A stretch of DNA of 64,000 nucleotides from Pezizomycotina sp. ARF18 (taxonomy: Eukaryota; Ascomycota): NCBI GenBank assembly GCA_002224055.1, contig AZLU01000140.1, positions 1 to 64,000 on the forward strand. Direction: 5' to 3'. A program made the translations under genes and the position numbers. The stretch's first letter is position 1. Each line of letters starts with the position of its first letter. Of the stretch, positions 12,339 to 24,188 are shown in pieces. The notes beneath the pieces were generated by a model. It did no database searches. It saw only the letters and a list, made by a program, of their open reading frames with translations, and was not told where the DNA came from.

Positions 12339-13224
12339 TAATAGGGTCTCGTAATAATGATTTTTTTTCCTGTTCCAAGTAGATTTTACAGATGAAAGGG
12401 GTGGCCTAGCAATATTACTTGTATATGATTACCCTTTTACTTTCTTTTTTTTTTCTTCTAGATCATTCGACTTTTTGTCTATTCCTTTTTTTTTTTTTTT
12501 TTTGTATTATGAAAGCGAAAGCAAAAACGAGAATAAAGCATTTAATACCCTGCTGTAAAAACAAGACACGGTCAAGACAATCCCGACTTTTAAAGCTTGA
12601 GTGGTAATAGCATCTATATGAATCTGTAGGAAGGTGAATATCAGAATTATTTCAGACCTTCGAGAATTGAGTACCAAGAAATTCTCGTTGCCTTTCTTTT
12701 TTATAAAATACTACATTAATATCTATCGTCATTAATGTTTATCTGAAAGACTAAAGGCTTTGGATATTGTAACAGTCTTATATATATGTTTTTTTGCAAG
12801 AATGAAAGGGAAGGATATATATGAATGGAATAAGAAAGGAAGAATGGAATTAGATGACTTAATTTCCAGATCTTACAAAAAGAAAGGGTCTCCAATGAAG
12901 TGAAATAATAAAACCGTTGTATCGATAACCATCCATCTATTATACTTTTTTTTTACAAGCAAATATTGAAGGCTGCTTAGTTGAAGGTCTCGATATTCCG
13001 AGAGATGTCTACTAGGATTTTTTTTATCATCCCTTTCCTTAATCATTCGTAGAAAGTAAGAAGCCATGGTGACGGTGGTTTTCTAAAGATCAGGATCTAG
13101 TTTCGTCCCAAGATCTCTATCGTCCAGGAACCTTTGTCCGCGATTATAGGTGGTAGGTACTACATTTATTTTTTGCCCTTGCATTAGTATACTGACCTGA
13201 TCATTCACACCCGTAAAAAAAGGC
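12339..13224. other. Convergent intergenic region
   Basis: This lies between two genes that point at each other, so it holds two 3' untranslated regions. Poly-T tracts occur at about 12449-12456 and 12486-12503. No conserved reading frame, RNA gene or repeat was recognised. Confidence 0.5.
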
Positions 13225-15646
13225 CTACAAGAATGGAAAGTATTTTACCTCCTGGTTAACCTTCCGTCCACGTAGTCCGGCGGGTATTTATACTCCTGAC
13301 CGTAACCGAGATTCTTCATCAACCGCGTCGGTGCGTTCCTGAGGTGCCTATAAGTTAAAAGAAACGGGTTTTTATTAGTTTACCGATATATTGTTGAATA
13401 TTATCTTCTCAAGGGAAGTTACGCACAGCGGTATCGGCGTCGTTGCGATCTCGGTATCATCTTCTAGCATCCCCATGACGGCGCTGAGGCCGCGGTAAGA
13501 GCGTGTGGATTCGGAGCTAAGGCCAGTGCTACCTGAATACGAAGAATTAGTGTATTAGTTTAAGTGTCTCCGAATAGGAAATGAGGAAGATAATGGCACT
13601 TACGGCGCAATGTGCGAGATTTATTCTACGGCGGTAGCAAGTAGCGTTAGCATAGTAGATTAAGAGTGAAAGACTATGCGTGAGTGATTATAGAAGTGTG
13701 TCTAACCTGGCTTCCGGCATGCCAATCTGCTGGACGGCGGTGTGGCGTCGCAATTGCTAGCGGAGCATGTATGTATCGGCGAGGCCTCTGCTCGCGCATT
13801 TCTGGTCAGAATAAAATGAAACCAAGCATTTTTATAGAAGTAGGAGAATGTAGGCAATACTTACATCTACCGGGAGAAAGGATTTAATTGTTAGCTCACT
13901 TTTCGCACAAAAAAACGGACCATCCAATTAATTGTACTCATTCCAATTAATTGTACTCACTTCACTGGCGCAAACCACCATGCGTCTCGAAATAAACAGC
14001 GGATCCTCTCCGCCATGCAACATCCTGCCTTTCCCATAAAAAGATTAACGGAAAGCTTCAATAGTGCTTGCACAAGAAAAAAAGGAGTTTTTCATTACCA
14101 AGATAATACAACGTAGCGTCCGGATCGCTGCCCCTTATGCTTTTGTGAAACGCCGATATCGTGTCGTAGTGGCTCTCGCTGTTGTACGCTAGGTTTTTCG
14201 TAAGTGCCGCTCGCAATTGTTCCTGCGTCGGCGGCTTGCCGGACCCGTCCGCGAGGTCCTTAAGCTTCTCGGCGACGATACGAGGTTTATGGACATCTCC
14301 AGCATGTTGAGAGCCGCGCGCGCATCGCCCGCCGAGAGATCTGCGAGAAAAGATATGAAGGAGTCGTTAATCAGGTCAAAGTATTTATCCCGCGTCTCTG
14401 AGATGGAAGCGTCCGTGTCTAACGCGCGCTTGAGGATGGCGGATACGTTGAAGCCGAGAGCGGTTGGAGGGTGAAGGTGCGGATACGGCTCAACAGCGCT
14501 GGCTGGAGCTTGAAGATGGGTTCTCGGTTGTTGCGCCTATCCTGAATTGGATTTACTTTTAGCTCTCCGAACGGTCCTTGGTGTTTTATGATGTGAAAAA
14601 TGTAGATATTTCGTACGCTTACATGTAATCTGTCCGGATTCGACGGGTGCTAGGAAGACGTCCTGCTGAGCGCGGTTCAACCTGTGGATCTGTGCGGGTG
14701 AGCGGAAGGGCTCCGTGAATCATGACATCGTATGAGGGTTTGTGTTACCTACCTCATCAACAAATAGTATTGTCCGTCTCCTATAACAAGTTTTTGGATA
14801 CGGTTAGCATTCGTGGAACCAAAGCAAACTAGACTAATAGGGAGGGATCTATAGGCTACCCTGTAAGAGCCAACTCAGACTTTGCTTCCGCGAATACCTT
14901 TTTACCTAACAGAGACCAGCAATACTGTCAGCATTCAATCCCCACCACCTCTCACTCGCTGAGAAAGCAGATGTAGATAATAAGAAAAATTTCACCCACA
15001 ATCCTGCACCCCATTCAACGTCCCGCTCAGCTCCACAAACCTCGCCTTCGTCATCTTCGCTATCAACCTCGCGCACGTCGTCTTGCCCACGCCCGCGGAC
15101 CCCACAGCAGCATCGACGGACACCTATCCGCCGATATCATCCGCCTCAGAACCCCCTCTCGCCCGAACATGGCTTCCTGCCCAACCATTCCGCCGAAGTC
15201 TTCCGGCCGCACCCGCTCCGCCAGCGGCATGGCGGCTTTGAGCCTCGCGGACGACGAATTTCCCGTCTTCTGCTTTTTCACCGCTTCCGCGTCGTGCGAT
15301 GCAGTCGTTATCGTTGCGTCGTGTCCGTTTTCGCGGATACCCGCAGAAGAATCGTCGAACGGGCGTTTGGACGTTATCGTGTGAGTATCTTTCCCAGCGG
15401 CGACCGGTGAAGATAACGATGGGGGCGGCGAGGATTTCCGCTGCTGTTGGGCGTTGGCGTGTTCCTTCTTACGGTTCGCCAGCGGCGTGAAGAACGATGC
15501 GACGGGCTTGCCTCCGGCGGCTCCCGTTCCGCCGCTGTTGCTACTCGGTGCGGGTTCGTCTTCTTCGGACATCCGCGGTCGAGGTGCTTGTTTATCTTGC
15601 TTAAGGGTACCTTGCGTGAGCAAGCGGGACATTCTACCTCGTCCAT
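13225..15646 (-). CDS. mgs1: Mgs1/WRNIP1-type AAA+ ATPase (replication fork maintenance)
   Basis: AAA+ ATPase of the MgsA/Mgs1/WRNIP1 family, which acts at stalled replication forks with PCNA and polymerase delta. The N-terminus is a UBZ-type zinc finger ([21 protein letters not shown]). A Ser/Pro-rich linker leads to the AAA+ core: [16 protein letters not shown], then SMLLWGP with a Walker A readable as GPAGVGKTT once one missing base near 15100 is allowed, then Walker [11 protein letters not shown] (about 14770, split by an intron), [16 protein letters not shown], and the C-terminal MgsA domain ([33 protein letters not shown] near 14130; [11 protein letters not shown]). The end [13 protein letters not shown] is typical. 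Frame breaks occur near 15560, 15100, 14210 and 13265; allowing the last one, the protein ends at 13225 ([11 protein letters not shown]). Several introns lie between 13350 and 15000. Confidence 0.93.
13923..13959. repeat. Short tandem duplication inside mgs1
   Basis: The 18-base sequence TCCAATTAATTGTACTCA occurs at 13923-13940 and again at 13942-13959 (period 19 bp). It lies in non-coding, probably intronic, sequence of the Mgs1-type gene. It looks like a slippage or small duplication event. Confidence 0.8.
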
Positions 15647-17127
15647 ATTCAGTTAGGAAAGGACGTCTCGTTCTCGCCCAGAAAAAGTGACAAATAGGAG
15701 AAGGGAAAAAGGGTTAAAGGTTAGGGAGGTATCTTTATCTTCGAGTAAAAAGAAGTGGAAGTCGTGTGCCGGCTTCTTAGTATTTACTATCCCCCTTATC
15801 GATAAAAACACACCACTATAGAAATTTCCCACTTTACGCGAGTCACGTGCGTCAGTCACGTCGCAGACTAAAAGAAAAAAAAAATCACGATTAAACACGT
15901 ACAGCCGCTATTAAAGTTGCGTGCAATAGAGTGCCTTTAAATACAAATATGCAGATCAGATGTCCATAGCTCTCGATCGTGATGAAGTCCAAGAAGGATC
16001 AGTATCCCTCTTTATGCTCTATCGATTGGTCATCACGTCGTCACAGTTCCGAAGCTGAAACTGTATATACCCAAAATTATCTAACGTAATAGCAGAAGAG
16101 TTCATTTGCGACTAGCAGGAATACACATATACTCGGAGGAAGGGTTACACAAACTCGCCGAAAAGAGCAATGATATATACTGCAATGATTATATACAGGA
16201 CTTTAATCAGATGTTACTATGGTGGAGTGTGCGTGTGAGTGGGGCGGAAGAAAGAAGTGCAAGATAAAATCGAAAATATAACTCTGTTACTCGATGTTTG
16301 CGCCGCCGCGGTGGGGGAAACAAAAGACCGTCCCCTTACCTCGTACAAACGGCAGCAAGAAGGAGATTAACCAAAGGGAGTATACGCAGGAAGCAAAGAG
16401 CAGCTAAGATTATAAATCAAAGGCTTGCGATACGGTGACCTCCAGATGACGAAAACTTGAGAAAGCAGGGTCATATGCTAAGTGAAGGTAGAGCACGATC
16501 AAAACATCGAAACGTCTGACATGAAATGTGTATAAATCAATTATTTTATAGATATTCATGGCAAGCGCAATGGGGATTTAGGGGCGCACCGGGAAAGGCA
16601 ACAAAAACGCCAAAAAAAGGGGAGAAGAGGCAAAGAAAAGATATATACAGAACAGGCATCTCTGTTTAATTGCTGGCACGGATCCCTAGAAAACAAAACG
16701 GAGGAATGATGGCCATAACAGTAGCAGTAACGAAGGAAAACAGGCTCTCGCAAAGTGACATTCAGATGCTCTTACCTACTCAAATGAAGCAAATTTTGAA
16801 AGCAGTGCTTAAACTCTATGCGTCAATGACACGAAAGACTCCGGGCGAGAACGAAGATTGATGTCCAAGGAAGAAATCAACGAAGAAGTTGTGGGAAGAG
16901 ACCGAGGCTGAAGACAAGAAGAGATGGGGGGAATAGGAGATTAAACAAGAAGAGAGCAAGTATCTTATATAAATATAACTAACCAAAGACATGATAATCC
17001 AATACGATAATAAATAAATTATATGCTGTTATAAATCAAAAGTTTTCGGTAGATATTATATGGATGCCAAGTATGAAGGAGATAAGGTAATATCAATTGG
17101 CACATTAGTACCGCTAGATGCTGTCGT
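15647..17127. other. Intergenic region upstream of mgs1 and downstream of the kinase gene
   Basis: It separates two minus-strand genes. The end near 15650-15900 is the promoter of the Mgs1-type gene; the rest is probably 3' sequence of the histidine kinase gene and spacer. I saw no conserved protein, tRNA or transposon here. Confidence 0.5.
15836..15866 (-). promoter_or_regulatory. Possible promoter motif cluster (ACGCGA and repeated AGTCACGT)
   Basis: About 190-220 bp upstream of the Mgs1-type start codon lie ACGCGA (15836-15841, one base from the MCB core ACGCGT used by MBF at S phase) and two copies of AGTCACGT (15841-15848 and 15854-15861, 13 bp apart); the first overlaps the E-box CACGTG. 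S-phase control would suit a replication gene, but the link is inference from motif resemblance. Confidence 0.35.
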
Positions 17128-20100
17128 TCATCTAGACGACTCCTCCAAGGATGCTGATTCCCGTCTACCCACGTATTGAACGATGATCTCGTATAGTTCT
17201 TCTCTCTTAGCGGGTTTCGATAGGAAGCCCGTGACACCAGCTGCCTGACACATCTCCTGCTCTACCATCAGCGTAGCAGCAGACATGGCAATAACGATGA
17301 GGCTACGAATGGCTGGATCCGGATGACTGCGTATCTTCCTCGTAAACTCGTAGCCGTCCTAAAAGCTCACATGACGTCAGTGTTCAGTAGGATTTAGTGA
17401 CGAGGTAATAAATAACCGGATTCACGAACCATACGAGGCATCCTGCAGTCGGTAAAAATAACATCAGGGAGATTGCCGGTAACAAGGTTCTTTTCCAAAA
17501 TTTCAAGACCTTCGATACCGTTCTCCCCGGTAGTCACTTTGCAACCGAATCTCTCAAGATGCTTTTGAACAACCTTGCGAATCGTTTCGTCGTCTTCAAT
17601 AACCAAAACTTTAACGCCATAATCAAGCGCAAGCATCCTGTTATGAAAGTCGTTGATTCCGGGGGATAGCGGGATTGGACGTGGAGGCGGAGGCATGCCT
17701 GCAGCAGGAGTAGACCGGGGCTCATGGTTCTTGGCGATCCTGCCGATATTGAGGACATTCGCGGAATTGGTGGGGCTTGATCTAATCCCTTGGATTGAAT
17801 CGATGCGACTGCGCCTTGTCGCAAAGATCTTTCCATATCGAATTTGAACCTATTAAGGAGATCATCCCGTCGTTGATAGATTCCACCTCGTGCTTTCCGG
17901 TGTATCTTTCAAATGGGATAGAAAACCAAGCGACACATCCTGGTCCTCCTTTGCTTCTCTCGAGCGCAATCTCGCCATTCATAAGTTCCACAAGCTATAA
18001 TCAGGCCCGAAGGAGAGATCAGCATGAGAATTCGTAGGTAGCCTTGCACGCGCAAATTCTATAGGGGATTTTCAATCTCACCTCTTTCGAAATGGAAAGG
18101 CCAAGGCCCGTTCCGCCAACTTAATTCCAGTTTTGCTATCAGCTTGACTGAACGGTAGAAATACGTTCGATAAAGAATCTTCCGAAATGCCGACGCCGCT
18201 GTCTTCGACCATGAATTTAACAGTAACTAGGTCAGGCGATGGTTGTTCTTTTGCTCGAATTGTTGTCATACGTATAAAGCCTTCTGAAGTGAATTTAAAT
18301 GCCTAATGTCTTGCGTGTGAGTGGAGGGCAACGGCCTGGTTTTTTCTTTTTTACGGTCCATTCTTTGATAAGCTACTTACGTTTCCAAGTAGATTTGTCA
18401 GAATTTGTCGCACTCGACCCTGGTCTCCAACAACTAGGCAATCGCTGTCACTAAGCGTACTCAGGTGTTCGAATTCTAGTCCTTTTTTGCTAGTTGTCAA
18501 CCGAAACATATCTACAATTTCTTGTAGAAGCCCGCTCAAGTCAAACGCAGCCTTGGATATTGTCATCTTTCCGGCTTCAATTTTGGATAGGTCGAGTATA
18601 TCAGAGATTACAGCTTTCAGGTTGAATGCACTATTGTAAATGTTATGCGCAAACTTCTGCTGCTCGGGAGAAGGTCCGTATCTATCAAGACTTCCGCCAT
18701 GCCTATGATCTGTGAAATGGGCGTGCGAATCTCGTGGGATGCATTTGCGAGGAATGTGCTCTTGAGTTGCGTGGCCTTGAGAGCAGCAGACTCCCTCTCG
18801 GCTAGCGCTGATTTCTCTTCAGATGTTTTTTTTTAGAGCTTGTTCCGAGAGATACCTTGCCGTTATATCCGCGATAACGAGAACGACGCCGTCGATCTGA
18901 AGAGTCTCGTCCATAATAAGCTCATAACATCCTTGCCATCTATGGAAGCCTTCCTTTTAGACTTGATAGGAGTAAACCTGGACCGGTACCAACGACCCCT
19001 GAATTCCAATTCCTGAGTGACCTCTTGAAGGGATGCGACATCTTCGGCTTGTCTCATGAATTTCTCAACGGACCAGTAAATTGCTCCGCATTCCTGAATA
19101 CTTTCAAGAAGTTCTGTCCAACCGAAAGATTGTTCAGGTCTGGAAATATAAGAGAGCCAGCAATGAAGGAAATAGTTCTGTCAGGGTTGTTGTCCACACT
19201 CATAACGCATAAGTGAGAATGGTGAATCGTTTCGTGTAACTGTCGTTTGACTTTGAGAGCGTTCTCCACGGCAATCGTTTCTGTACATCAACTTTTAGAC
19301 TCGCATATAAGCATTATTTTAGCTTTGTGGTGACTTACTCTCATGAACGTCTGTCAGAGTTCCGTACCTGGAGTTTCGAGCTCCTTTCAGTACATATAGC
19401 TGATATTTGGCCTTTAATTACAAGGGTTGAAATCCTTACCACTTCGTTATTTCACCTTGGTCATTTCGCAAACAACTCGCCTGTATATTGATCAGTCAGG
19501 AAGAACATGCGAGGAAAGGAGCTGTTTACTGAATAACGAGCTAAGCTCCAAAATGAAAAGACCAAAATTAGTAGACGGGGAGGTAGGAATGGATTTTACT
19601 CTAGCTAGCATCCACCGATATACACCATCATGGCGTCTGCATCTATATTGTGCGTCAAACACTTCACCGTCGCTCGAGCTTGTCGCCACGCGTCATCTAG
19701 GATGTGTATATCCTCCTGGTTGATTATAAAGTGAGTACTTGGGAGCCTTTCGATGATTGCTTCGACTCGACATTGTTATAACGCACCTCATGACAGATGT
19801 GCCACATCGGGTTTTCGCCATTCTCAGAAAGAGCGGTGGGTGAAAGACCAGTATATTCGTACCATTGATCGTTGAAGTATTCGGGCTGGACATCTGCATT
19901 GAGAGTAAATATCTAGTCCAAGAAGCGACAGAGTCAGTACGGCTGGTAAATTGTATCGCACCGAGGATACAATACTAACCATTTGAGGCATTGCGTTGCT
20001 CATTTGGCGGAACCTAATATCACCTCCAGCGCACTCCGTCTCATCCTTCAGCCATACGACTGCACTCCCAATTATATTCAGCATGAGATCAGAAGAAGAA

Positions 20101-21182
20101 AAATGGAAAAAATAAAAACAAAAATAAAAGGTAGGATGTTCAAAGTCTAATATATCAAATTATATGCAAACCTACTTCCGGCTTTCTGGGCCCCATTTTC
20201 CCCCTTAACGGGTTCTCCAACTATCTCTATTATTTTTGCTTTGCCATTCGCATCGTAGTGGCCAACAGTTTGCCTCACTGCCTCTCCCTTCGTTAAAAGA
20301 TCGTATATGCACCATTTTTCGAAAGGTAGTGTCTCCGAGAAATCCGGCTTATAGACAGTCCATCGATCGTATAGCCACCGTATCCCTTGGCCGACAACCG
20401 GCTTAACGTCTCCCAGCAGAGCACGAGCTGCTTTGTTGCTAAACTGAAGATTTCCATCTGTTGAAAGGCAGAATATTGCAGGCTCATGTAGATGATTTGA
20501 GGCCTTGTCTTTCCTTGAGATATTTCCAATACCATGTCTCTCTTTGCTCTTTTGTGGGGTGCTCTCACTCTTGACCATTGAAAGTGTGGCATAAAGCCCA
20601 TTCGACGATGTGCGGCATGTGGACACCTCTATTCGTAAATCGACGGAAGCCGAGTTGTTCTGTCGAAGGATGCATCAAAGCTCCCGATGGGGCCATCTTT
20701 GTCCTTGGCGTCTTCTTTGAGATTACTCAGAATTTGATCGATATTGACCCCCTAAGTATGATGTATATATCGAAAGTTAGTTAATGTCCGGTCTTTTTTT
20801 TTTTTTTTGTCTTTAAACCCTTGGCTTGGGTTTTCTCTGAGTGAACACTGTACAAGAGTGTTTTCCTCGCTCAGAAATACACACATCATCAAACGTATAT
20901 CAGAAGCTAAGAGAAAGAAATGAAACAATTCACAAGAAATTAGACTACCCACCGCCTAGCATCGACATCGCGGACGTCCAAAGGGAGGTTCTGGATCCGA
21001 TTGTTAAGTAGTGAAGACTTTGCTGGCGCAAAGAGCTTCCGTCCAGACGCATTTGTCGCAACGATCGTATTGGCGTCATCGATGACAAGCAGAGGAATTG
21101 GCGCCTTTTCAAATGCAAGTGTTTCCACACCGAGTTCCCGCAAGTCCTGGGACTTGTCAGGCTCATCGGGCTTCACTTTCAT
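17128..21182 (-). CDS. Cytosolic multi-PAS hybrid histidine kinase
   Basis: Two-component hybrid kinase: sensor PAS domains, a histidine kinase and a receiver in one chain. No signal peptide or membrane segment is visible, so it is probably cytosolic. Four PAS-like regions can be seen: from [12 protein letters not shown] (21182; [18 protein letters not shown]), around 20530-20170 ([20 protein letters not shown]), around 19920-19570 ([18 protein letters not shown] with a PAC end [10 protein letters not shown]) and around 19270-18850. The HisKA H-box is [15 protein letters not shown] (about 18740), N-box [14 protein letters not shown]1 VEDSGVGI, F-box FLPFSQAD. The receiver has VLVIEDDE, phospho-acceptor Asp in [11 protein letters not shown], and the conserved Lys in [11 protein letters not shown]. 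The stop is at 17128-17130. Introns interrupt it often; single-base frame breaks occur near 19690, 18920 and 18830 (an A9 run). Downstream partners would be an Ypd1 phosphotransfer protein and Ssk1/Skn7-type regulators, not in this window. Confidence 0.93.
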
Positions 21183-22249
21183 ATTCTGGAAAAATTGAAA
21201 GAGCTGCAGCTTGGGCGATTTTTTCCTTGTACCACGGTAAAGTACCGGTACTCTCTCTCTGCCCCGACAACAAAATCAGGCCCAAAATGCCAAATAACTC
21301 ACAGAACCGCCCCTTTGTTGCTTCTGAATGCCTATGACGTGTGTTGTATATTGGAACTTATTGAAGAACCGAAGATGTCGATAAATTTCTTAGGAACGAG
21401 GCAAACTGATGGAAACCCCGGAAATCTGCGCTACAGCTCTCGTTTTCTTTTACCCTCTTTCTGCTCGGAGGCGGTAGTTTCTATCGACGGTCAAGGAGGG
21501 GAGAAAATTTACCCAAAAGAAAAAAAAAGCGTTATGTCAGTACTACAAATGGAGAGCTAGGAACCAGAACTGTGATGCATGTATGTTCAGGATGGTGTGC
21601 GTGTGTTTTGTACTGTATATTATTTATTATTAGACTGGGGCTCCTGGTGGTAGATGCAGCTGCAACGGCGATTGGTTGCAAAAAAACAAGAAGGCGAGCA
21701 GGTAGATGACCTCTCTCTCTCTCTCTCTCTTTTTTTTTTTTATTATTCGTTATTTTCTTGATCAATAAGGGTAAAAAGAAAAAAAGTTATATCGGTTTGA
21801 TCAGGGTCAAGACTCGAAATTGGAATAAGATCGTCGCTGGCATTTCTGTGGGAGGAAAAAGAAAGAGAAGAGCAACAACGCTGGACGGAATTCGGTAACT
21901 TGGTATAGCAGTATAAAAGCAGTATAGCTTTGGGAAACAAAGGAAGGGAAGAAAAGAAAGGAAAGGAGTGTGGAAGAGGTGAGAAAAAAAAAGAAAAAGA
22001 AAAAAGAAAGGAAACAATAATAAGTATGCAACGAGCTAAAAGGAAGAAGGGGCGGAAAAAGTAAAAAAAATAGATAATCGCCGGTCATTCGGCACTTGAC
22101 ATCCACGCACCGGTACGAGCTGTTAAAGAAAACGATCTTACTTCGTATATCTATTTTTATTTTTATTTTTATTTTTATTTTTATTTTTTATTTTATTTTT
22201 ATTTTTATTTTTATTTTTATTTTTATTTTTATTTTTATTTTTATTTTTA

Positions 22250-22280
<31 letters not shown>

Positions 22281-24188
22281 TTATTTTTATTTTTATTTAT
22301 TTTTATTTTTATTTTTATTTGTATTTGAATTGAATTGAATTGAATTGAATTGAATTGAATTGAATTGAATTCGAATTGAATTTGAATTTGAATTTGAATT
22401 TGAATTTGATTTTGATTTTGATTTTGATCTAATATTTTTACCTCAAGAACAAAGAAAGAGGGCGAAAAGATAGAGCAAATTAAAGCAAGGAGAAGCGGGG
22501 AATTGCTAGTTGGTTACCTTTGAAGTATTGAAAGCGGGGAACGGCAAGGTAGTAGAGTAGCGTTGTCTTCAAATGTCTGTCTACTCGATATAGATGGATA
22601 GCTTCGAGTATTATCACCCTCTGAATATACCTCATCAAGCCAGAAGGAGCTTCGCTAGCTAACTATAAGCTACTTTGTGGTGTTCTGGCGATTTTGTTTC
22701 GTTCAATCAACTCCGTCGTCATCATCATCATCATCATCATCGTTGTTGTCGTCGTTGAAATGGATAGAGGGTGCACTTGTCATCCGTGTTCGCTAAAGCA
22801 AGTTCACTGGCTAATAAAATAATAGTAGTAGCGATAATAATAATAATTTCAGCGGTAGCTTCGTCAGATCGGCGTTGCTCGGAAGGAAAAGAACATATCG
22901 AAAAAAAGAAGAGCGGATGCTAATGGGTTGCCAATTGCCAAACACGCCAGAATTAAATTGGACTGGAATCCCTACCCAGCTGCTGTTTTCGAAGATACGA
23001 AACGTCCTAGAGGCTGTTGTTGCTTTGGTGCATTATTCTCCTCTCCCTCAAACGCTTTTTTTTTTTTTTTTTTCTCGTGGGACGCAACGTGGTCGGTGAT
23101 GAGTGTGCGAAGAAGCTGCATGGCCTATGCCATGGCTGGCCCTATTCGGATAACTTGCGAGAGCAAAAAGCAAGTAAGCTGGGAGAGAAGAGACGGACAG
23201 ACGGAGATGGAGATGGAGAGTAGGTATGTAGCAATTTTCGTCGATTTGGTGGTCTGAATGACTCGTAAAAGGAACGTATTGAGAGGAATTGAGGAGATGA
23301 AGAAGTACGAAAAGATGTTTAGGGAAAAAAAAAAAAAGAAAAAAAAAAAACTGTTACAACAGGCCTGCAGGCCGTTCTAGCTCTTTTGTAGTTAATTTAC
23401 GCATCTGGGGGAAGGGTTACCGACAGTAAGGATACGATAAAAAAAAATCTAAAGCACCAGAGAGAAATTTGGGAGGGTGGTCCACCGAGAAAAGACCGAC
23501 CAGACCCAGGTAAAAATGATCCAGCAATCGCCATGCGACCTTTGGTGTGGCGCTGATAAGAGTACCACATTGGCGGAAAGGAGAAAAAAAAGTAAAATGT
23601 CCCTCAAAAAATGTGTCTTACTCCGCCCGTCTAAAAAAAAGGCCCCACGAAGGGGGGAAAAAAGGAATGGGAAAAGACGGTCCAGGCCGTTCTTCAATTC
23701 TTCAACCTTCCCTTTCGCAGTAGTAGATCTGTTGGATTGTTCCGAGATATTTTGCGATGCTTATCTAGCAGATATCGTAAGATTCCAAGGTTCTGGCGAG
23801 GAAGCGGTTGGAAAGCTAGCGTCACGATCTATCAGAATTCGATAAGGGTCCAAGATCATCAGACTTTTGGAGTTTTCGCGTCTTAAAGGATAAGTAGGCT
23901 TTTAAACTTTAAAGGGTCTTGGCGCGCGACCACACGTGACCTGAATTATCGCCAAGGAATGGACTATTCCAAATCAGAATGCGGAAGGTCTTGGCGACGA
24001 TCACTCTGCGCTTCGGCCTTTTTCCCATTGGCAGACCAAAAAAGGAAAAAAAAGAAAGAGATCGCGTCTCCAAACAAAAACACAAGAAAATCTCCAATTT
24101 TTCCCATCCAGACATAACCAACCACCTCAACAATTGATACCTGCCTTATAACGGAAAACCATCTCCAAAGGCACGAACATCACGGCAC
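21183..24188. other. Divergent gene-free region between the kinase gene and eco1
   Basis: About 3 kb separate the two divergent start codons, so both promoters lie here. It contains a (CT)n tract (21709-21728), a long chained microsatellite (22152-22428), a (CAT)n run near 22720-22741, and A/T homopolymers at about 23057-23074 and 23326-23350. Open frames of 70-120 codons around 22900-23850 have no recognisable domain and composition biased to Lys/Arg or Phe, so I did not call genes. Confidence 0.5.
22152..22428. repeat. Chained microsatellite: ATTTTT, then GAATT, then GAATTT, then GATTTT
   Basis: The array begins as a slightly irregular (ATTTTT)n run (about 22152-22322), changes to (GAATT)n (about 22327-22379), then (GAATTT)n (about 22380-22408) and finishes as (GATTTT)n (about 22409-22428). 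Each block differs from the last by a substitution or a single-base length change, so it looks like one array that has evolved in steps. Open frames through it (alternating Ile/Phe) are artefacts. Confidence 0.92.

Noticed and set aside
9886-15646. Functional cluster or operon-like grouping of neighbouring genes
   Set aside because: Neighbours have different orientations and unrelated roles; no biosynthetic core enzyme, CRISPR array or prokaryote-style operon is present.
22096-22338. Open frame encoding an Ile/Phe repeat
   Set aside because: It is a translation of the ATTTTT microsatellite and has no independent support.
22875-23845. Cluster of 70-120-codon open frames between the kinase gene and eco1
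   Set aside because: No motif, compositional bias set by A/T runs, and frames on both strands overlap equally well.
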